64,000 nt of DNA from JAMXLJ01 sp036558745 (GCA_036558745.1 DATBEZ010000011.1:25000-88999), one strand, 5' to 3'. Counted from the stretch's first letter, positions 1 to 9,236 are shown. Program-made: numbers and translations. The notes: generated from the sequence alone by a model not told the origin.

Positions 1-2
1 CG

Positions 3-482
3 CACGGCGCGGGCCACTTCGTGAAGATGGTCCACAACGGGATCGAGTACGGGATCATGGCCGCGTACGCGGAGGGGCTCGCGATCCTGAACGACGCCGA
101 CGTCGGGAGCCGCAAGCAGGAATTCGACGCGGAGACCGCTCCGCTGCAGGATCCGGAGTTCTACCACTACGACATCGACACGGCCGCAGTGGCGGAGGTG
201 TGGCGTCGCGGCAGCGTCATCAGCTCGTGGTTGCTCGACCTGACCGCGATCGCGCTGCACGCCTCGCCGACCCTCGACGGGTTCACCGGCCGCGTGTCGG
301 ACTCCGGCGAGGGACGGTGGACCGTGCAGGCCGCGGTCGAGGAGGGCATACCGGTCCCCGTGCTGTCGTCCGCGCTCTTCGCACGGTTCGCGTCGCAGGG
401 ACACGCCGAGTTCGCGAACCGCGTCCAGTCCGCGATGCGCAAGGAGTTCGGCGGGCACCTCGAGAAGTCGGCGTCGCAATGA
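3..482 (+). CDS. gnd: 6-phosphogluconate dehydrogenase, decarboxylating (C-terminal part)
   Basis: The gene runs in from outside the window; only the last ~159 residues are present. The enzyme oxidises 6-phosphogluconate to ribulose 5-phosphate and CO2 with reduction of NAD(P), in the cytosolic pentose phosphate pathway. The first visible residues GAGHFVKMVHNGIEYG match the substrate-binding helix of this family, with the catalytic Lys and the HNGIEYG signature. The rest is the all-helical C-terminal domain. The protein appears to be of the short, decarboxylating GntZ type, but the N-terminal half that would confirm this is missing. The stop TGA overlaps the ATG of zwf by four bases, so the two pathway enzymes are translationally coupled. 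Confidence 0.93.
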   Translation, partial: HGAGHFVKMVHNGIEYGIMAAYAEGLAILNDADVGSRKQEFDAETAPLQDPEFYHYDIDTAAVAEVWRRGSVISSWLLDLTAIALHASPTLDGFTGRVSDSGEGRWTVQAAVEEGIPVPVLSSALFARFASQGHAEFANRVQSAMRKEFGGHLEKSASQ

Positions 483-1945
483 ACGCAACGGGGGCATCGC
501 AACCGAAGCGTTGCGACGCGCTGGTCCTCTTCGGCGCGACGGGCGACCTGGCACACAAGAAGATCTTCCCGTCGCTCTACGCCATGACCAAGCGGGGTCA
601 TCTCGGCATCCCCGTCATCGGTGTGGCGGCCGAGGACTGGACCGTCGACCAGCTGCGCGACCGCGCCCGCGACGGCATCGAGAACTTCGGTGACGGTATC
701 GACGACGAGGCCGCCTTCGACACCCTCGCGAAGTCGCTCGCGTACGTGCACGGCGACTACCGCGACGACGCCACGTTCACACAGCTCAAGCAGACGCTCG
801 ACGGCTCGCAACTCCCGGCGCACTACCTCGCGATCCCTCCCAGCCTCTTCCCGACGGTCGTGCACAGCCTCGGAGCGTCGGGCTGCGCGAAGGGCGGCCG
901 GGTGATCGTCGAGAAGCCGTTCGGTCGCGACCTCGCGTCCGCGCAGGCGTTGAACCGGGCCCTGCACGAAGTGTTCCCGGAGAGCATGGTGTTCCGGATC
1001 GACCACTACCTCGGCAAGGAGCCGGTCCAGAACATCCTCTACTTCCGCTTCGCCAACTCGTTCCTCGAGCCAATCTGGAACCGCAACTACGTCGCGAGCG
1101 TGCAGGTGACCATGGCCGAGGCGTTCGGCGTCGAGGGACGCGGCAAGTTCTACGAGGAGGTCGGCGCGTTGCGCGACGTCGTGCAGAACCACCTCCTGCA
1201 GGTCATCGCGCTGCTCGCGATGGAGCCACCCGTCGGAGGCACGGTCGAGGCCCTGCGCGACGAGAAGGAGAAGGTGTTCCGGGCGATGCGCACGCTGTGC
1301 CACGACGACGTCGTGCGCGGCCAGTTCGCCGGTTACCGCGATGAAGACGGCGTCTCCCCCGACTCCGACGTCGAGACCTACATCGCGGCCCGGTTCATGA
1401 TCGACTCCTGGCGCTGGGGTGGTGTGCCGTTCTACGTGCGCGCGGGCAAGAAGCTGCCGATCACCTGCACCGAGGTGATGGTCGAGCTGAAAGCGCCGCC
1501 CCAGCGCGTCTTCGCCGACTCCGAGCCCCCGCCGGGGAAGACCAACTACGTGCGCTTCCGCCTCAGCCCCGACATCGCGATCGCGCTCGGCGCGCGGGCG
1601 AAGGCTCCGGGCGAGGACTTCGTCGGTGAGCAGCTCGAGCTCTACGTGTGCAACAACGCACCCGACGAGATGTCGGCCTACGAGCGGCTCATCGGCGACG
1701 CGCTCGACGGCGAGACCCTGCTGTTCGCGCGCGAGGACGGCGTGGAGGCCGCGTGGCGGGTCGTGGACGGCGTCGTGCACGACCATCCCGACGCGATCCC
1801 GTACGAGCCGGGCACGTGGGGACCCGAGCAGGCCGGCGCACTGGTCGCGTCGCACGGCGGGTGGCACGACCCGATGCTCGAGGACGCGCCCACGGACGCG
1901 TCGGCCGCGACGTCGAGCGCGGTATCGAGCGCCGCGACGGCGTGA
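479..1945 (+). CDS. zwf: Glucose-6-phosphate 1-dehydrogenase
   Basis: The 488-residue length is normal for the family. It oxidises glucose 6-phosphate to 6-phosphogluconolactone with NADP reduction, feeding the dehydrogenase encoded just upstream. The N-terminal Rossmann fold carries the family motif GATGDLAHKK (residues 19-28), and the active-site signature RIDHYLGKE lies at 173-181 with its catalytic His-Asp region and substrate Lys. The ATG at 479 is chosen because it overlaps the gnd stop (ATGA), encodes the usual short lead into the Rossmann strand, and leaves a full-length protein. A longer open frame upstream lies inside gnd and is not needed. The end overlaps the next gene (GTGA). Confidence 0.97.
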   Translation: MNATGASQPKRCDALVLFGATGDLAHKKIFPSLYAMTKRGHLGIPVIGVAAEDWTVDQLRDRARDGIENFGDGIDDEAAFDTLAKSLAYVHGDYRDDATFTQLKQTLDGSQLPAHYLAIPPSLFPTVVHSLGASGCAKGGRVIVEKPFGRDLASAQALNRALHEVFPESMVFRIDHYLGKEPVQNILYFRFANSFLEPIWNRNYVASVQVTMAEAFGVEGRGKFYEEVGALRDVVQNHLLQVIALLAMEPPVGGTVEALRDEKEKVFRAMRTLCHDDVVRGQFAGYRDEDGVSPDSDVETYIAARFMIDSWRWGGVPFYVRAGKKLPITCTEVMVELKAPPQRVFADSEPPPGKTNYVRFRLSPDIAIALGARAKAPGEDFVGEQLELYVCNNAPDEMSAYERLIGDALDGETLLFAREDGVEAAWRVVDGVVHDHPDAIPYEPGTWGPEQAGALVASHGGWHDPMLEDAPTDASAATSSAVSSAATA

Positions 1946-2562
1946 GCGACGCGGGCAACGCCGGCGAGGAGCGCAGCCGGCTGTGGCTCGTCCGCCACGG
2001 CGCGACCGAGTGGTCGGAATCGGGCCGGCACACCGGCAGCACCGACATCCCGCTCACGGACGCGGGGCGGGTCCACGCCCGCGCGCTCGGGCGGCGCCTC
2101 GCGGGACGGAGCTTCGCCGTCGTGCTGACGAGCCCGCTCGAACGGGCGCGCGAGACGTGTCGCATCGCGGGGCTGGACGCGACCGCGCGCGTAGAGCCCG
2201 ACCTGCGTGAGTGGGACTACGGCGAGTACGAGGGCCGGACCACGGAGCAGATACGGCGCCACGACCCCGGTTGGACGATCTGGACCGGTCGCGTGCCCGG
2301 CGGCGAGGGCATCGAGGAGGTCGCAGCGCGCGCACGCCGCGTCATCGACGAGGTCGCGGGCGTCGACGGCGACGTCGCGCTGTTCGCCCACGGGCACATC
2401 CTGCGGGTGCTCGCCGCGTGCTGGCTCCAACTCCCGGCCGACGCGGGACAGCTCTTCGCGCTCGACACCGCGTCGCTGTCGGTGCTGGGCCACGAGCACG
2501 AGACCCGCGTCATCAGCAGCTGGAACGAGGACGCGACGCTGGTCGAGAAGCCGATCGCGTGA
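1942..2562 (+). CDS. Histidine phosphatase family protein (phosphoglycerate mutase-like)
   Basis: This 206-residue protein has the phosphoglycerate mutase fold. The catalytic LVRHGATEW motif, whose His is phosphorylated, is at residues 16-24. The second catalytic His lies in LFAHGHILR near residue 152. Members dephosphorylate sugar phosphates, nucleotides or other small phosphoesters; the substrate cannot be read from sequence. The GTG at 1942 overlaps the zwf stop, so it is co-translated with gnd and zwf, which favours a sugar-phosphate substrate (inference). The open frame extends upstream inside zwf, but the overlap start gives the usual family N-terminus. It converges on the lipoprotein gene, whose stop is 16 bases away. 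Confidence 0.88.
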   Translation: MSDAGNAGEERSRLWLVRHGATEWSESGRHTGSTDIPLTDAGRVHARALGRRLAGRSFAVVLTSPLERARETCRIAGLDATARVEPDLREWDYGEYEGRTTEQIRRHDPGWTIWTGRVPGGEGIEEVAARARRVIDEVAGVDGDVALFAHGHILRVLAACWLQLPADAGQLFALDTASLSVLGHEHETRVISSWNEDATLVEKPIA

Positions 2563-2578
2563 GCGCGCGGCGGTTGCG

Positions 2579-4069
2579 CTATCCGCTGACGCTCACCTGG
2601 ACCGGCGTCTGCGCGTGTTGGGCGAGGGTCGCCGCGGTCGAGCGGGACAGGTTCGGGCCCTCGTAATAGCGGAATCGAGTCGAGGTGAGCGGAACCGCGC
2701 CCGCGCAGATGGTCGGATCGGTGCACGGCAGCGCGCCGCCGCCCGGGCCGAGCACCTGCTCGCCGTTCTGACCCCACGCGGTGTCGTCACCGGTGCAGGG
2801 CAACGGGCTCGCGGGCCGCTGGTCGAGGTAGTACGTCGACGCGACGAGGCCGGCGATGTTCGGCGCGGTGCGCGTCGTGACGATCGACCCGGGTGCGCCC
2901 GACACCATCTGCCACTGCGGCACGTGCGCGGTCGCGACCGCGTCGGGGACGCCGTCGATCGGGACGCCGGTGGTCTGGTCGTCGGAGTACTTCAAGCCGG
3001 TGAGGCCGGTGGTGAAGTCGTCGAAGACGGCAACGCCCGGGATCGGATGCACCCGCAGGTCGGTCGTGCTGTCCTCGCGCTGCGGGTAGAAGACGTCGGT
3101 GAGCACCGTGTAGGTGCCGCTGTTGGTGCCGATGTCCGACCGGATCGCGCGCACGGGTCCGCTGACGTTCACGATGAAGCCGGCTTCGTACGGCAGCGCG
3201 TTCCAGACCTCGTCGAAGCTGTCTTCGGTGCGCGAGCACCCAGCGCTCGTCACCTGGGCCCGACCGCGTTCCAGGATGTCGGTCGTCGTGGCGCCGCCCG
3301 TCGTGATCGACAGACCGTCGTTCAGCCACCGGTCGCCGTACGTCAGCCGGTACGTCGGCGTCTGCACGACCGAGTGCTCGGGATTCGGTCCGTTCAGGTT
3401 GTTCGGCCCGTTCGACGCGGTGCCCATCTTGTACGTCGTCGTGTAGGCACCGGAGTCGAGCGAGAACGTGTACTGCACCCCGGTCGTTCCCGCGCCGCCG
3501 CCGCTGAGCGTCGCGCTGCGGTAGAGGTAGGCGTACCCGACGCCACCCGACGCGAGCGGGTCGGTGACCGTGACCTGCTCGACGGTCGACGCGTCGACAC
3601 CCATGGGGGCGCCCGCACCGGCGCCGGCCTGCTTCCCGGTGTCGTTCGCGAGCAGCGACAGCTGGTCGTTGGCGTCGAACGTCGGGTCGGAGTCATGGGG
3701 CGTGTACGTGTCCCACGACGCGTAGCCGGGACCCGGGTTCGCGGGCGGCGTGTAGACGAGGATCTTGAACGGGGTGGTCGTGCCCGAGAGGGTGGGCCAG
3801 ATGTTGGACGGGCGGTTCAGGATCTGACCGGGATTGACCAGGTCGCGCTCGTCGACCTGGACCGGGATCTGGTGCCACTGGCTGCCGTCCCACGCGAAGC
3901 CCACGACGTGCGCCGGCGCGGTGCCGAGGAGCTTCGGAAGCGCGGAACCGTCGAGCACGACGGGGTCCTCGGGACGGTTGAGGGTCGCACCGAATCGCGT
4001 GCAACCGCTGAGCGCGAGCAGCGCCGGGACCAGCACCAGCGGAACGACGCGCCTGCACCATCTGCCCAT
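2579..4069 (-). CDS. Large secreted lipoprotein of unknown function
   Basis: This 496-residue protein begins with a basic n-region (GRWCRR), a hydrophobic core and the lipobox LALSGC, so it should be lipidated and anchored outside the membrane. The mature part is rich in Gly, Thr, Asp and Tyr, with beta-type alternation and several cysteines near the C-terminus; I recognise no catalytic motif. The ATG at 4069 is chosen over an upstream in-frame start because a strong ribosome site (GGAGGGG) sits about six bases upstream and because it places the signal peptide at the N-terminus. It is divergent from the DNA methyltransferase and convergent with the histidine phosphatase. No function is assigned. 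Confidence 0.75.
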   Translation of the reverse strand: MGRWCRRVVPLVLVPALLALSGCTRFGATLNRPEDPVVLDGSALPKLLGTAPAHVVGFAWDGSQWHQIPVQVDERDLVNPGQILNRPSNIWPTLSGTTTPFKILVYTPPANPGPGYASWDTYTPHDSDPTFDANDQLSLLANDTGKQAGAGAGAPMGVDASTVEQVTVTDPLASGGVGYAYLYRSATLSGGGAGTTGVQYTFSLDSGAYTTTYKMGTASNGPNNLNGPNPEHSVVQTPTYRLTYGDRWLNDGLSITTGGATTTDILERGRAQVTSAGCSRTEDSFDEVWNALPYEAGFIVNVSGPVRAIRSDIGTNSGTYTVLTDVFYPQREDSTTDLRVHPIPGVAVFDDFTTGLTGLKYSDDQTTGVPIDGVPDAVATAHVPQWQMVSGAPGSIVTTRTAPNIAGLVASTYYLDQRPASPLPCTGDDTAWGQNGEQVLGPGGGALPCTDPTICAGAVPLTSTRFRYYEGPNLSRSTAATLAQHAQTPVQVSVSG

Positions 4070-4177
4070 CGGAAGCCCCTCCGGTGTCGTGGTCACGCCC
4101 CGGTGATCGGAACGCCGCGCATCGTACCGGGGTCGCGGGTGCGCGGGCCCGGACACGTGACGTGCTACCACCGATGC

Positions 4178-5785
4178 ATGCGGACCCGCGACGAGGTGAG
4201 CACCGAGAAGCTGCGTGGCAGCTTCGCGACGCCCCCTCGCCTCGTGCGACGGTGCCTCGACCGCGTAATCGAGCTAACCGACGGCCGCGACGCGCTCCAC
4301 GCGCTCGAGCCGTCGGCCGGCGACGGGGCGTTCGTGCGCGCGCTGGCTACCCATCCGCTCCGCGCCCGGATCGCGCGCATGACCGCGTGCGAGCCCGACC
4401 GCGAGGACGCGCGGCGCTCTGGCGACGCGCTCGTCGCCGCCGGTCTCGACGGCGAGGTCCGGCGCGCCAGCGCGCTCGCGCTGCCCGAGGCGGGATACGA
4501 CGTCGCGTTCGGCAACCCGCCCTTCGTCCGGTTCCAGTTCGTGTCCGCGACCGACCGGCGCGACGCGGAGCTTCTCGCCGAACGGGTCGGGCTCCGTCTG
4601 AACGGCGTCTCGAACCTGTGGGTCGCGGTGCTGCTCGCCGCGCTCAGCGCGCTGCGCGACGGGGGCGCGTTCGCCTTCGTCGTCCCGAGCGAGTGCTTCA
4701 CCGGCGTCTCCGCCGGCGCGCTGCGACGCTGGCTCGCCGGTGGCGCCGACGAGCTGACCGTCGAGCTGTTCGGACCCGGCTCGTTCCCGGGCGTGGTGCA
4801 GGAGGTCGTCGTGCTGAGCGGTCGACGGACCGTCGACCGCGCTCGACCGCCACGACTGCACCTCGACGACCACAGCGGCGTCACCGCGCGCCGCTGGACC
4901 CACACCATCGACGGGCGCGACAGCCCGTGGACCCGCTGGTTGCTCAGTCCCGTCGAGCTCGACGCGCTTGGACGCGCGACGGCGTCGCCGACCGTCGAGC
5001 GTTTGGGCGACGTCGCCCGTTTCGAGGTCGCGGCCGTCACCGGTGCGAACGACTTCTTCTCCGTCGACGCCGCGACGGTCGACCGCTTCGGCCTCGAACC
5101 GTGGGCGCGACCCTTGCTGCCGCGGGTCCGCCACGCGCCCGGGCTCGTCTACACCGCGACGGACCACGCGGCGACGGTGGCGTCCGGCGCGCGCGCCGCG
5201 CTGTTGGACTTCGCCGCCGACACGATCGATCCGGACACCCACGACGGCGCGCGTCGCTACCTCCGCAGCGGTGTCGACGCGGGACTGCCGGCGCGCTTCA
5301 AGTGCCGCATCCGCAAACCGTGGTTCCGCGTGCCGTCGGTGCGCGCGGGCACGCTCATGCTGTCCAAGCGGACGCACCGGGACGTGCGGGTCGTGCTCAA
5401 CGACGCCGGCGTCGTCACCACCGACACGATCTACCGCGGCTCGATGCTCACGCCGCGCCTTCTTGCCGCGGGTCTCGTCGCGTCGTTCCACAACTCGCTG
5501 ACGCTGCTGTCGTGCGAGCTCGAGGGACGCAGCTTCGGCGGCGGCGTGCTGGAGCTGGTTCCTTCCGAGATCGGTCGGGTCGTCATCCTCGCCGCGCCCG
5601 GCGCGGAGGCTCGACTCACTGAGCTCGACGTCACCGCGCGCCGCGACGGGCTCGAGGCCGTCGTCGACGCGACCGACGGGTTCCTCGTCTCCGGCTGCGG
5701 CCTCGACCGCGAGGTCGTCGCTCGCCTCCGTGACGCGCACGCGTCGCTCCGGACCCGGCGCATGGCCCGCTCCCGTCGCTGCTGA
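4178..5785 (+). CDS. N6-adenine DNA methyltransferase, Eco57I/TaqI-like, without visible nuclease partner
   Basis: The 535-residue protein opens with KLRGSFATP, a lead typical of Eco57I/TaqI-class enzymes. The SAM-binding motif I is EPSAGDGAF (about residues 43-51). The catalytic motif IV is FGNPPF near residue 110, i.e. an NPPF adenine-N6 methyltransferase. The C-terminal half has the look of a TaqI-type target-recognition domain: conserved Lys/Arg-rich strands, a DTIYRGS segment and a final SFGGGVLEL...IGRVVI pattern. The ATG at 4178 begins just before the conserved KLRG motif. The neighbours are a lipoprotein and an acyltransferase, with no nuclease beside it, so it may be an orphan regulatory or protective methyltransferase (inference). 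Confidence 0.82.
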   Translation: MRTRDEVSTEKLRGSFATPPRLVRRCLDRVIELTDGRDALHALEPSAGDGAFVRALATHPLRARIARMTACEPDREDARRSGDALVAAGLDGEVRRASALALPEAGYDVAFGNPPFVRFQFVSATDRRDAELLAERVGLRLNGVSNLWVAVLLAALSALRDGGAFAFVVPSECFTGVSAGALRRWLAGGADELTVELFGPGSFPGVVQEVVVLSGRRTVDRARPPRLHLDDHSGVTARRWTHTIDGRDSPWTRWLLSPVELDALGRATASPTVERLGDVARFEVAAVTGANDFFSVDAATVDRFGLEPWARPLLPRVRHAPGLVYTATDHAATVASGARAALLDFAADTIDPDTHDGARRYLRSGVDAGLPARFKCRIRKPWFRVPSVRAGTLMLSKRTHRDVRVVLNDAGVVTTDTIYRGSMLTPRLLAAGLVASFHNSLTLLSCELEGRSFGGGVLELVPSEIGRVVILAAPGAEARLTELDVTARRDGLEAVVDATDGFLVSGCGLDREVVARLRDAHASLRTRRMARSRRC

Positions 5786-5848
5786 CCAGGCCAGAGCGAG
5801 GGCGCCGCCACCAATCGACCGCCCCGAGCGACGGGCCCCGACCCGACC

Positions 5849-5854
5849 TACGAT
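5849..5854 (+). promoter_or_regulatory. -10 box TACGAT for the WS/DGAT gene, leaderless type
   Basis: TACGAT fits the actinobacterial TANNNT -10 consensus and ends six bases before the GTG at 5861. No Shine-Dalgarno sequence lies between them. Transcription would start at or next to the start codon, giving a leaderless mRNA. Position and motif are seen; use as a promoter is inferred. Confidence 0.5.
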
Positions 5855-5860
5855 CGGGGC

Positions 5861-7270
5861 GTGGCGAGCTACGACCGCCTCACCGCCCTCGACTCGAGCT
5901 TCCTGCACCTGGAGCGCCTCGAGACGCCGATGCACGTCGGCGCGGTATCGGTGTTCGAGGGTGCGCCCTTCCGCGACGAGTCGGGCAATTTCCGCCTGGC
6001 CGACGTGCGCGAGCTCGTCGCGTCGCGGCTCCATCTCATCCCGCGCTTTCGCAAGAAGATCATGGGCGTGCCCCTCGGGCAGGGCCGTCCGATCTGGGTC
6101 GACGACGAGCGCTTCGACGTCACGTACCACGTGCGCCTCACCGCGCTCCCCGCCCCCGGCAGTCGCGACCAGCTGCTCACGCTGACGTCGCGCATCCAGG
6201 CGCAGCTGCTCGACCGCTCCCGCCCGCTGTGGGAGCTCTGGTTCGTCGACGGCCTCGAAGGCGGTGACGTCGCGCTCATCCAGAAGACCCACCACGCGCT
6301 GGTCGACGGTGTGTCGGGGGTCGACGTCGCGACCGTGCTGCTCGATTTCACGCCCGAGCCGACCCGACCGGACGCGCCTCCGTGGACACCCGAGCGCGCG
6401 CCCGACTCGCTCCAGCTGCTCAAGGACACGCTGATCGAGCGGCTGACGGAGCCGGCCGAGCTGGTTCGCACCGGACGACGCGCGCTGCGCGGGCCACGCC
6501 GGGCGATGGGCCAGGCCCGGCAGCTGGCCACGTCGTTGCAGTCACTCGTGAACCGGGAAGTGGTCGCGCCGCGCACGTCGCTCAACCGGACCGTCGGCCG
6601 GCACCGCCGCTTCGACACCGTGCGCGTCTCGCTCGAGGACGTGAAGACCGCGCGCCACGCGTTCGGTGGGACCGTCAACGACGTGGTGCTCACCGGCGTC
6701 GCCGGCGGATTGCGAAGGCTGTTGATCGCGAGGGAGGAACCGGTCGAGGGGCTGGTGCTGCGCGTGCTCGTGCCCGTCTCCGTCAGGGACGACAGCCAGC
6801 GGATGCAGCTCGGCAACCGCGTTTCCGCGATGGTGGTTCCGCTCGACATCGGTGAACCCGACCCGGTCGCGCGCCTCGCGCGGATCAGCGCGGTCACCGC
6901 GAACCTCAAGGAACGTGAGCAGGCCGTCGGCGCGGCGTTCCTCCTCGACCTCGGCCGCTACGCGGTCCCGACGCTGCTCAGCCTCGCGGCACGAGCCACG
7001 CACCATCAGCCGTTCGTGAACCTCGTCGTCACCAACGTGCCCGGCCCACAGGTGCCGCTGTACTGCATGGGCGCGCGGATGGTCGAGGCGTACCCGGTCG
7101 TGCCCTTGAGTCACAACCTGACCATCGGCATCGCGGTGCTGTCGTACCTCGGTCAGCTGCACTTCGGTCTGAACGCCGACGCCGACGACGCGCCCGATGT
7201 CGGCGTGCTCGCGGCCGGGATCGAGCAGTCGTTCGCCGAGCTGCGCAAGCTCGCGGACCAGCCGGCCTGA
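5861..7270 (+). CDS. Wax ester synthase / diacylglycerol O-acyltransferase (WS/DGAT)
   Basis: This 469-residue enzyme transfers acyl groups from acyl-CoA to fatty alcohols or diacylglycerol, making wax esters or triacylglycerol at the membrane/lipid-body surface. The N-terminus starts with the family pattern LTALDSSFLHLE and METPMHVG-like residues. The catalytic HHxxxDG motif reads KTHHALVDG (about residues 144-152). A C-terminal NVPGPQ segment and the final helix are as in the family. The GTG at 5861 gives the canonical N-terminus and lies six bases after a -10 box. The presence of this gene suggests neutral-lipid storage, as in many actinobacteria. Which acceptor is preferred cannot be told from sequence. 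Confidence 0.93.
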   Translation: MASYDRLTALDSSFLHLERLETPMHVGAVSVFEGAPFRDESGNFRLADVRELVASRLHLIPRFRKKIMGVPLGQGRPIWVDDERFDVTYHVRLTALPAPGSRDQLLTLTSRIQAQLLDRSRPLWELWFVDGLEGGDVALIQKTHHALVDGVSGVDVATVLLDFTPEPTRPDAPPWTPERAPDSLQLLKDTLIERLTEPAELVRTGRRALRGPRRAMGQARQLATSLQSLVNREVVAPRTSLNRTVGRHRRFDTVRVSLEDVKTARHAFGGTVNDVVLTGVAGGLRRLLIAREEPVEGLVLRVLVPVSVRDDSQRMQLGNRVSAMVVPLDIGEPDPVARLARISAVTANLKEREQAVGAAFLLDLGRYAVPTLLSLAARATHHQPFVNLVVTNVPGPQVPLYCMGARMVEAYPVVPLSHNLTIGIAVLSYLGQLHFGLNADADDAPDVGVLAAGIEQSFAELRKLADQPA

Positions 7271-7448
7271 CGCGCGCGCCGCGACAGCCGCGGTCTGGCG
7301 CAGCTCGTCGGCGTGCATCGCTCCGCCGGGTCCGGCGGGGTCGGCCATCGCCGTATCGTCGCGTGCCCGGTTCGGGCTCATGGAATGCGCTGCACCTCGG
7401 TGGCGTTCACCGTCCTCGACCCCTGAGTTCCCACCACCGGAGCGACCC

Positions 7449-7811
7449 ATGCCCACGATCGAGCTGACCAAGGACACGTTCGAGTCGACGATTCGGGACC
7501 ACGACACGGTCCTCGTCGACTTCTGGGCCGGATGGTGCGGACCCTGCCGGATGTTCGCCCCGGTGTTCGAGACCGCCTCCGAGGCGCACCCCGACCTGGT
7601 GTTCGCCAAGGTCGACACGGAGGCGCAGCAGGAGCTGGCGGGCGCGCTCGGCATCCAGTCCATCCCCACGCTGATGGTCTTCCGTGAGGGTGTGCTCCTC
7701 TTCGACCAGGCCGGTGCACTGCCGGGGCCGATCCTCGAGGAGCTGATCGGGAAGGTCGCCGCGCTCGACATGGAGGACGTGCACCGCCAGATCGCGGCGC
7801 AGACCGGCTGA
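7449..7811 (+). CDS. trxA: Thioredoxin
   Basis: This 120-residue cytosolic disulfide reductant carries the redox-active WCGPC motif (residues 29-33) in the usual VDFWAGWCGPC context. The cis-Pro loop IPTLMVF follows, so the fold is complete. The chain has a short C-terminal tail (MEDVHRQIAAQTG) beyond the standard domain. The ATG at 7449 is preceded by GGAG at a suitable distance; the longer open frame upstream is non-coding. Partner reductase and substrates are not nearby. A clean hairpin follows the stop, so it is probably a single-gene transcript. Confidence 0.93.
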   Translation: MPTIELTKDTFESTIRDHDTVLVDFWAGWCGPCRMFAPVFETASEAHPDLVFAKVDTEAQQELAGALGIQSIPTLMVFREGVLLFDQAGALPGPILEELIGKVAALDMEDVHRQIAAQTG

Positions 7812-7819
7812 CCCCCCGA

Positions 7820-7840
7820 ACGCGCCCACCAGGGGCGCGT
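7820..7840 (+). terminator. GC hairpin after trxA
   Basis: Arms ACGCGCCC and GGGCGCGT pair perfectly over 8 bp around the five-base loop ACCAG, nine bases after the trxA stop. There is no U-tract, which is common for actinobacterial terminators. Confidence 0.55.
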
Positions 7841-7856
7841 GTGCTTGCATCGTGTG

Positions 7857-9236
7857 ATGCGCCGAAGCGTCCTCGCGACGCCGAGCGACCCCCGCACCCG
7901 CTCACCGGCCCGGCGCGCCCTGCTGCTCACGGTGACCGCGGGCGCTGGCCTCGCGCTGGTCGCCGCGCCGCACGACGTGCGCGGCGGGCCCGGGATGGCG
8001 CTCGCGGTGGTCGGCACCGTCGGCGCGCTGTGGCTGGCCCACCTCGAGCAGACCGATCCGCGCCTACCGGCCGGCGTGTTGAGATGCGCGATCGGGCTCC
8101 TCGTCGTGGTCGCGGTCCTGACGCCACCGCACGGCTCGACCGACATGTGGTCGTACGTCATGTACGGGCGCGTGCTGGCCGTCCATCACGCGAGCCCGTA
8201 CCTGCACGCGCCCGCCAGCTATCCGGCCGACCCGTTCCTCCACCGCGTCAGCAGCGGATGGCGCTCCGCGCGTTGCGTGTACGGACCGCTGTTCGTCGGC
8301 ATCGCCGCGCTGATCGCGCTCGTCGCCGGCCACTCGGCCCTGGCCGCCCGCATCGGGTTCCAGGGGATGGAAGCGCTCGCGGTCGTCGCCGCGCTCGTCG
8401 TCGTGGCCCGAGTCACACGCTCGCGCGCGAGCGTGCTCTGGCTCGGTCTCCAGCCGATCGTGTGGCTGAGCGCCGTGAACGGCGGTCACAACGACGCGCT
8501 GGTTGGCCTCGGTGTGCTCGTCGCGGCGGTCGCCGCGTCGCGACGGCGCGTGGCGCTCGCGGGAGCGATCCTCGCCGCGGCCGCGCTCGTGAAGGTGACG
8601 GCGTTGCTCGCGCTGGTGGGTGTCGTCCCGTGGGTGTTCACCGCGCACGGACGCAAGGAAGCCCTCCGCCTCCTCGGTGTCTGCGCGGGGATCGTCGCCG
8701 CCGCGACGGTCCTGCTGCCCGCGTCGCTTCACGTGCTCGCGTCGAGCGACCATCGCGTCAGCCGCGCGTCGGCGTGGAACATCGTGCGCCTGTGGTTGGT
8801 GCCCGTGAGCGCGCACCGCGGGACCGGTGCTCCCCTCGACCTGCTGCTGCTCGCGGCCGGCCTCGCGGTCCTGGTGGTCGCGTGCGCGCTGGGGTTCGTG
8901 TTACGTCGCGAGCCCGATCCGTTCGCGGGCGCCGGCGCGGCGGCCGCGTCGTACATGGCCGTCGGCGCATACGTGCTGCCGTGGTACGCGATGTGGTCGT
9001 TGCCGAGCCTCGCCGCCACCACGCGGCGCACGTTCGCGTCCGTCGCGGCCGCGGGCTACGGCCTGCTGCTCGCGGCCTACGAGCTCCCGCAGTCGCATCC
9101 CCGTTCGCCATGGGACCCGCTGTTCCGGGATGTCGTGACCCGTGTGCTGCCCGTCCCCGTGGCGGTCGCGTTCGTCGTCGCCGCGATCGTGGGCGCCCGC
9201 CGCGCACGCGGCCACGCACCGCTCCTCGCCGGCTGA
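7857..9236 (+). CDS. GT-C fold polyprenol-phosphomannose-dependent mannosyltransferase (MptA/MptB-like membrane protein)
   Basis: This 459-residue integral membrane protein has about a dozen hydrophobic segments. An early extracytoplasmic loop carries STDMWSYVMYGRVLA and then SPYLHAP...ADPF, with an acidic residue in the position expected for the GT-C catalytic Asp. Later YGPLF, a QP...GGHNDA segment and LVKVTALL match MptB-type alpha-1,6-mannosyltransferases that elongate lipomannan-type glycolipids using polyprenyl-phosphate mannose. The family is inferred from these patterns; the exact acceptor is unknown. The ATG at 7857 is preferred; a GTG lies one codon upstream. Strong hairpins flank the gene on both sides, so it is probably monocistronic. 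Confidence 0.72.
   Translation: MRRSVLATPSDPRTRSPARRALLLTVTAGAGLALVAAPHDVRGGPGMALAVVGTVGALWLAHLEQTDPRLPAGVLRCAIGLLVVVAVLTPPHGSTDMWSYVMYGRVLAVHHASPYLHAPASYPADPFLHRVSSGWRSARCVYGPLFVGIAALIALVAGHSALAARIGFQGMEALAVVAALVVVARVTRSRASVLWLGLQPIVWLSAVNGGHNDALVGLGVLVAAVAASRRRVALAGAILAAAALVKVTALLALVGVVPWVFTAHGRKEALRLLGVCAGIVAAATVLLPASLHVLASSDHRVSRASAWNIVRLWLVPVSAHRGTGAPLDLLLLAAGLAVLVVACALGFVLRREPDPFAGAGAAAASYMAVGAYVLPWYAMWSLPSLAATTRRTFASVAAAGYGLLLAAYELPQSHPRSPWDPLFRDVVTRVLPVPVAVAFVVAAIVGARRARGHAPLLAG

Noticed and set aside
2207..4177. Long plus-strand open frame leading into the DNA methyltransferase
   Set aside because: It is antisense to the lipoprotein gene and Arg-rich without domain pattern; the methyltransferase starts at 4178.
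4274..6295. 673-residue minus-strand open frame over the methyltransferase and WS/DGAT
   Set aside because: Low-complexity Arg/Glu/Val composition, overlaps two genes with clear motifs, no ribosome site.
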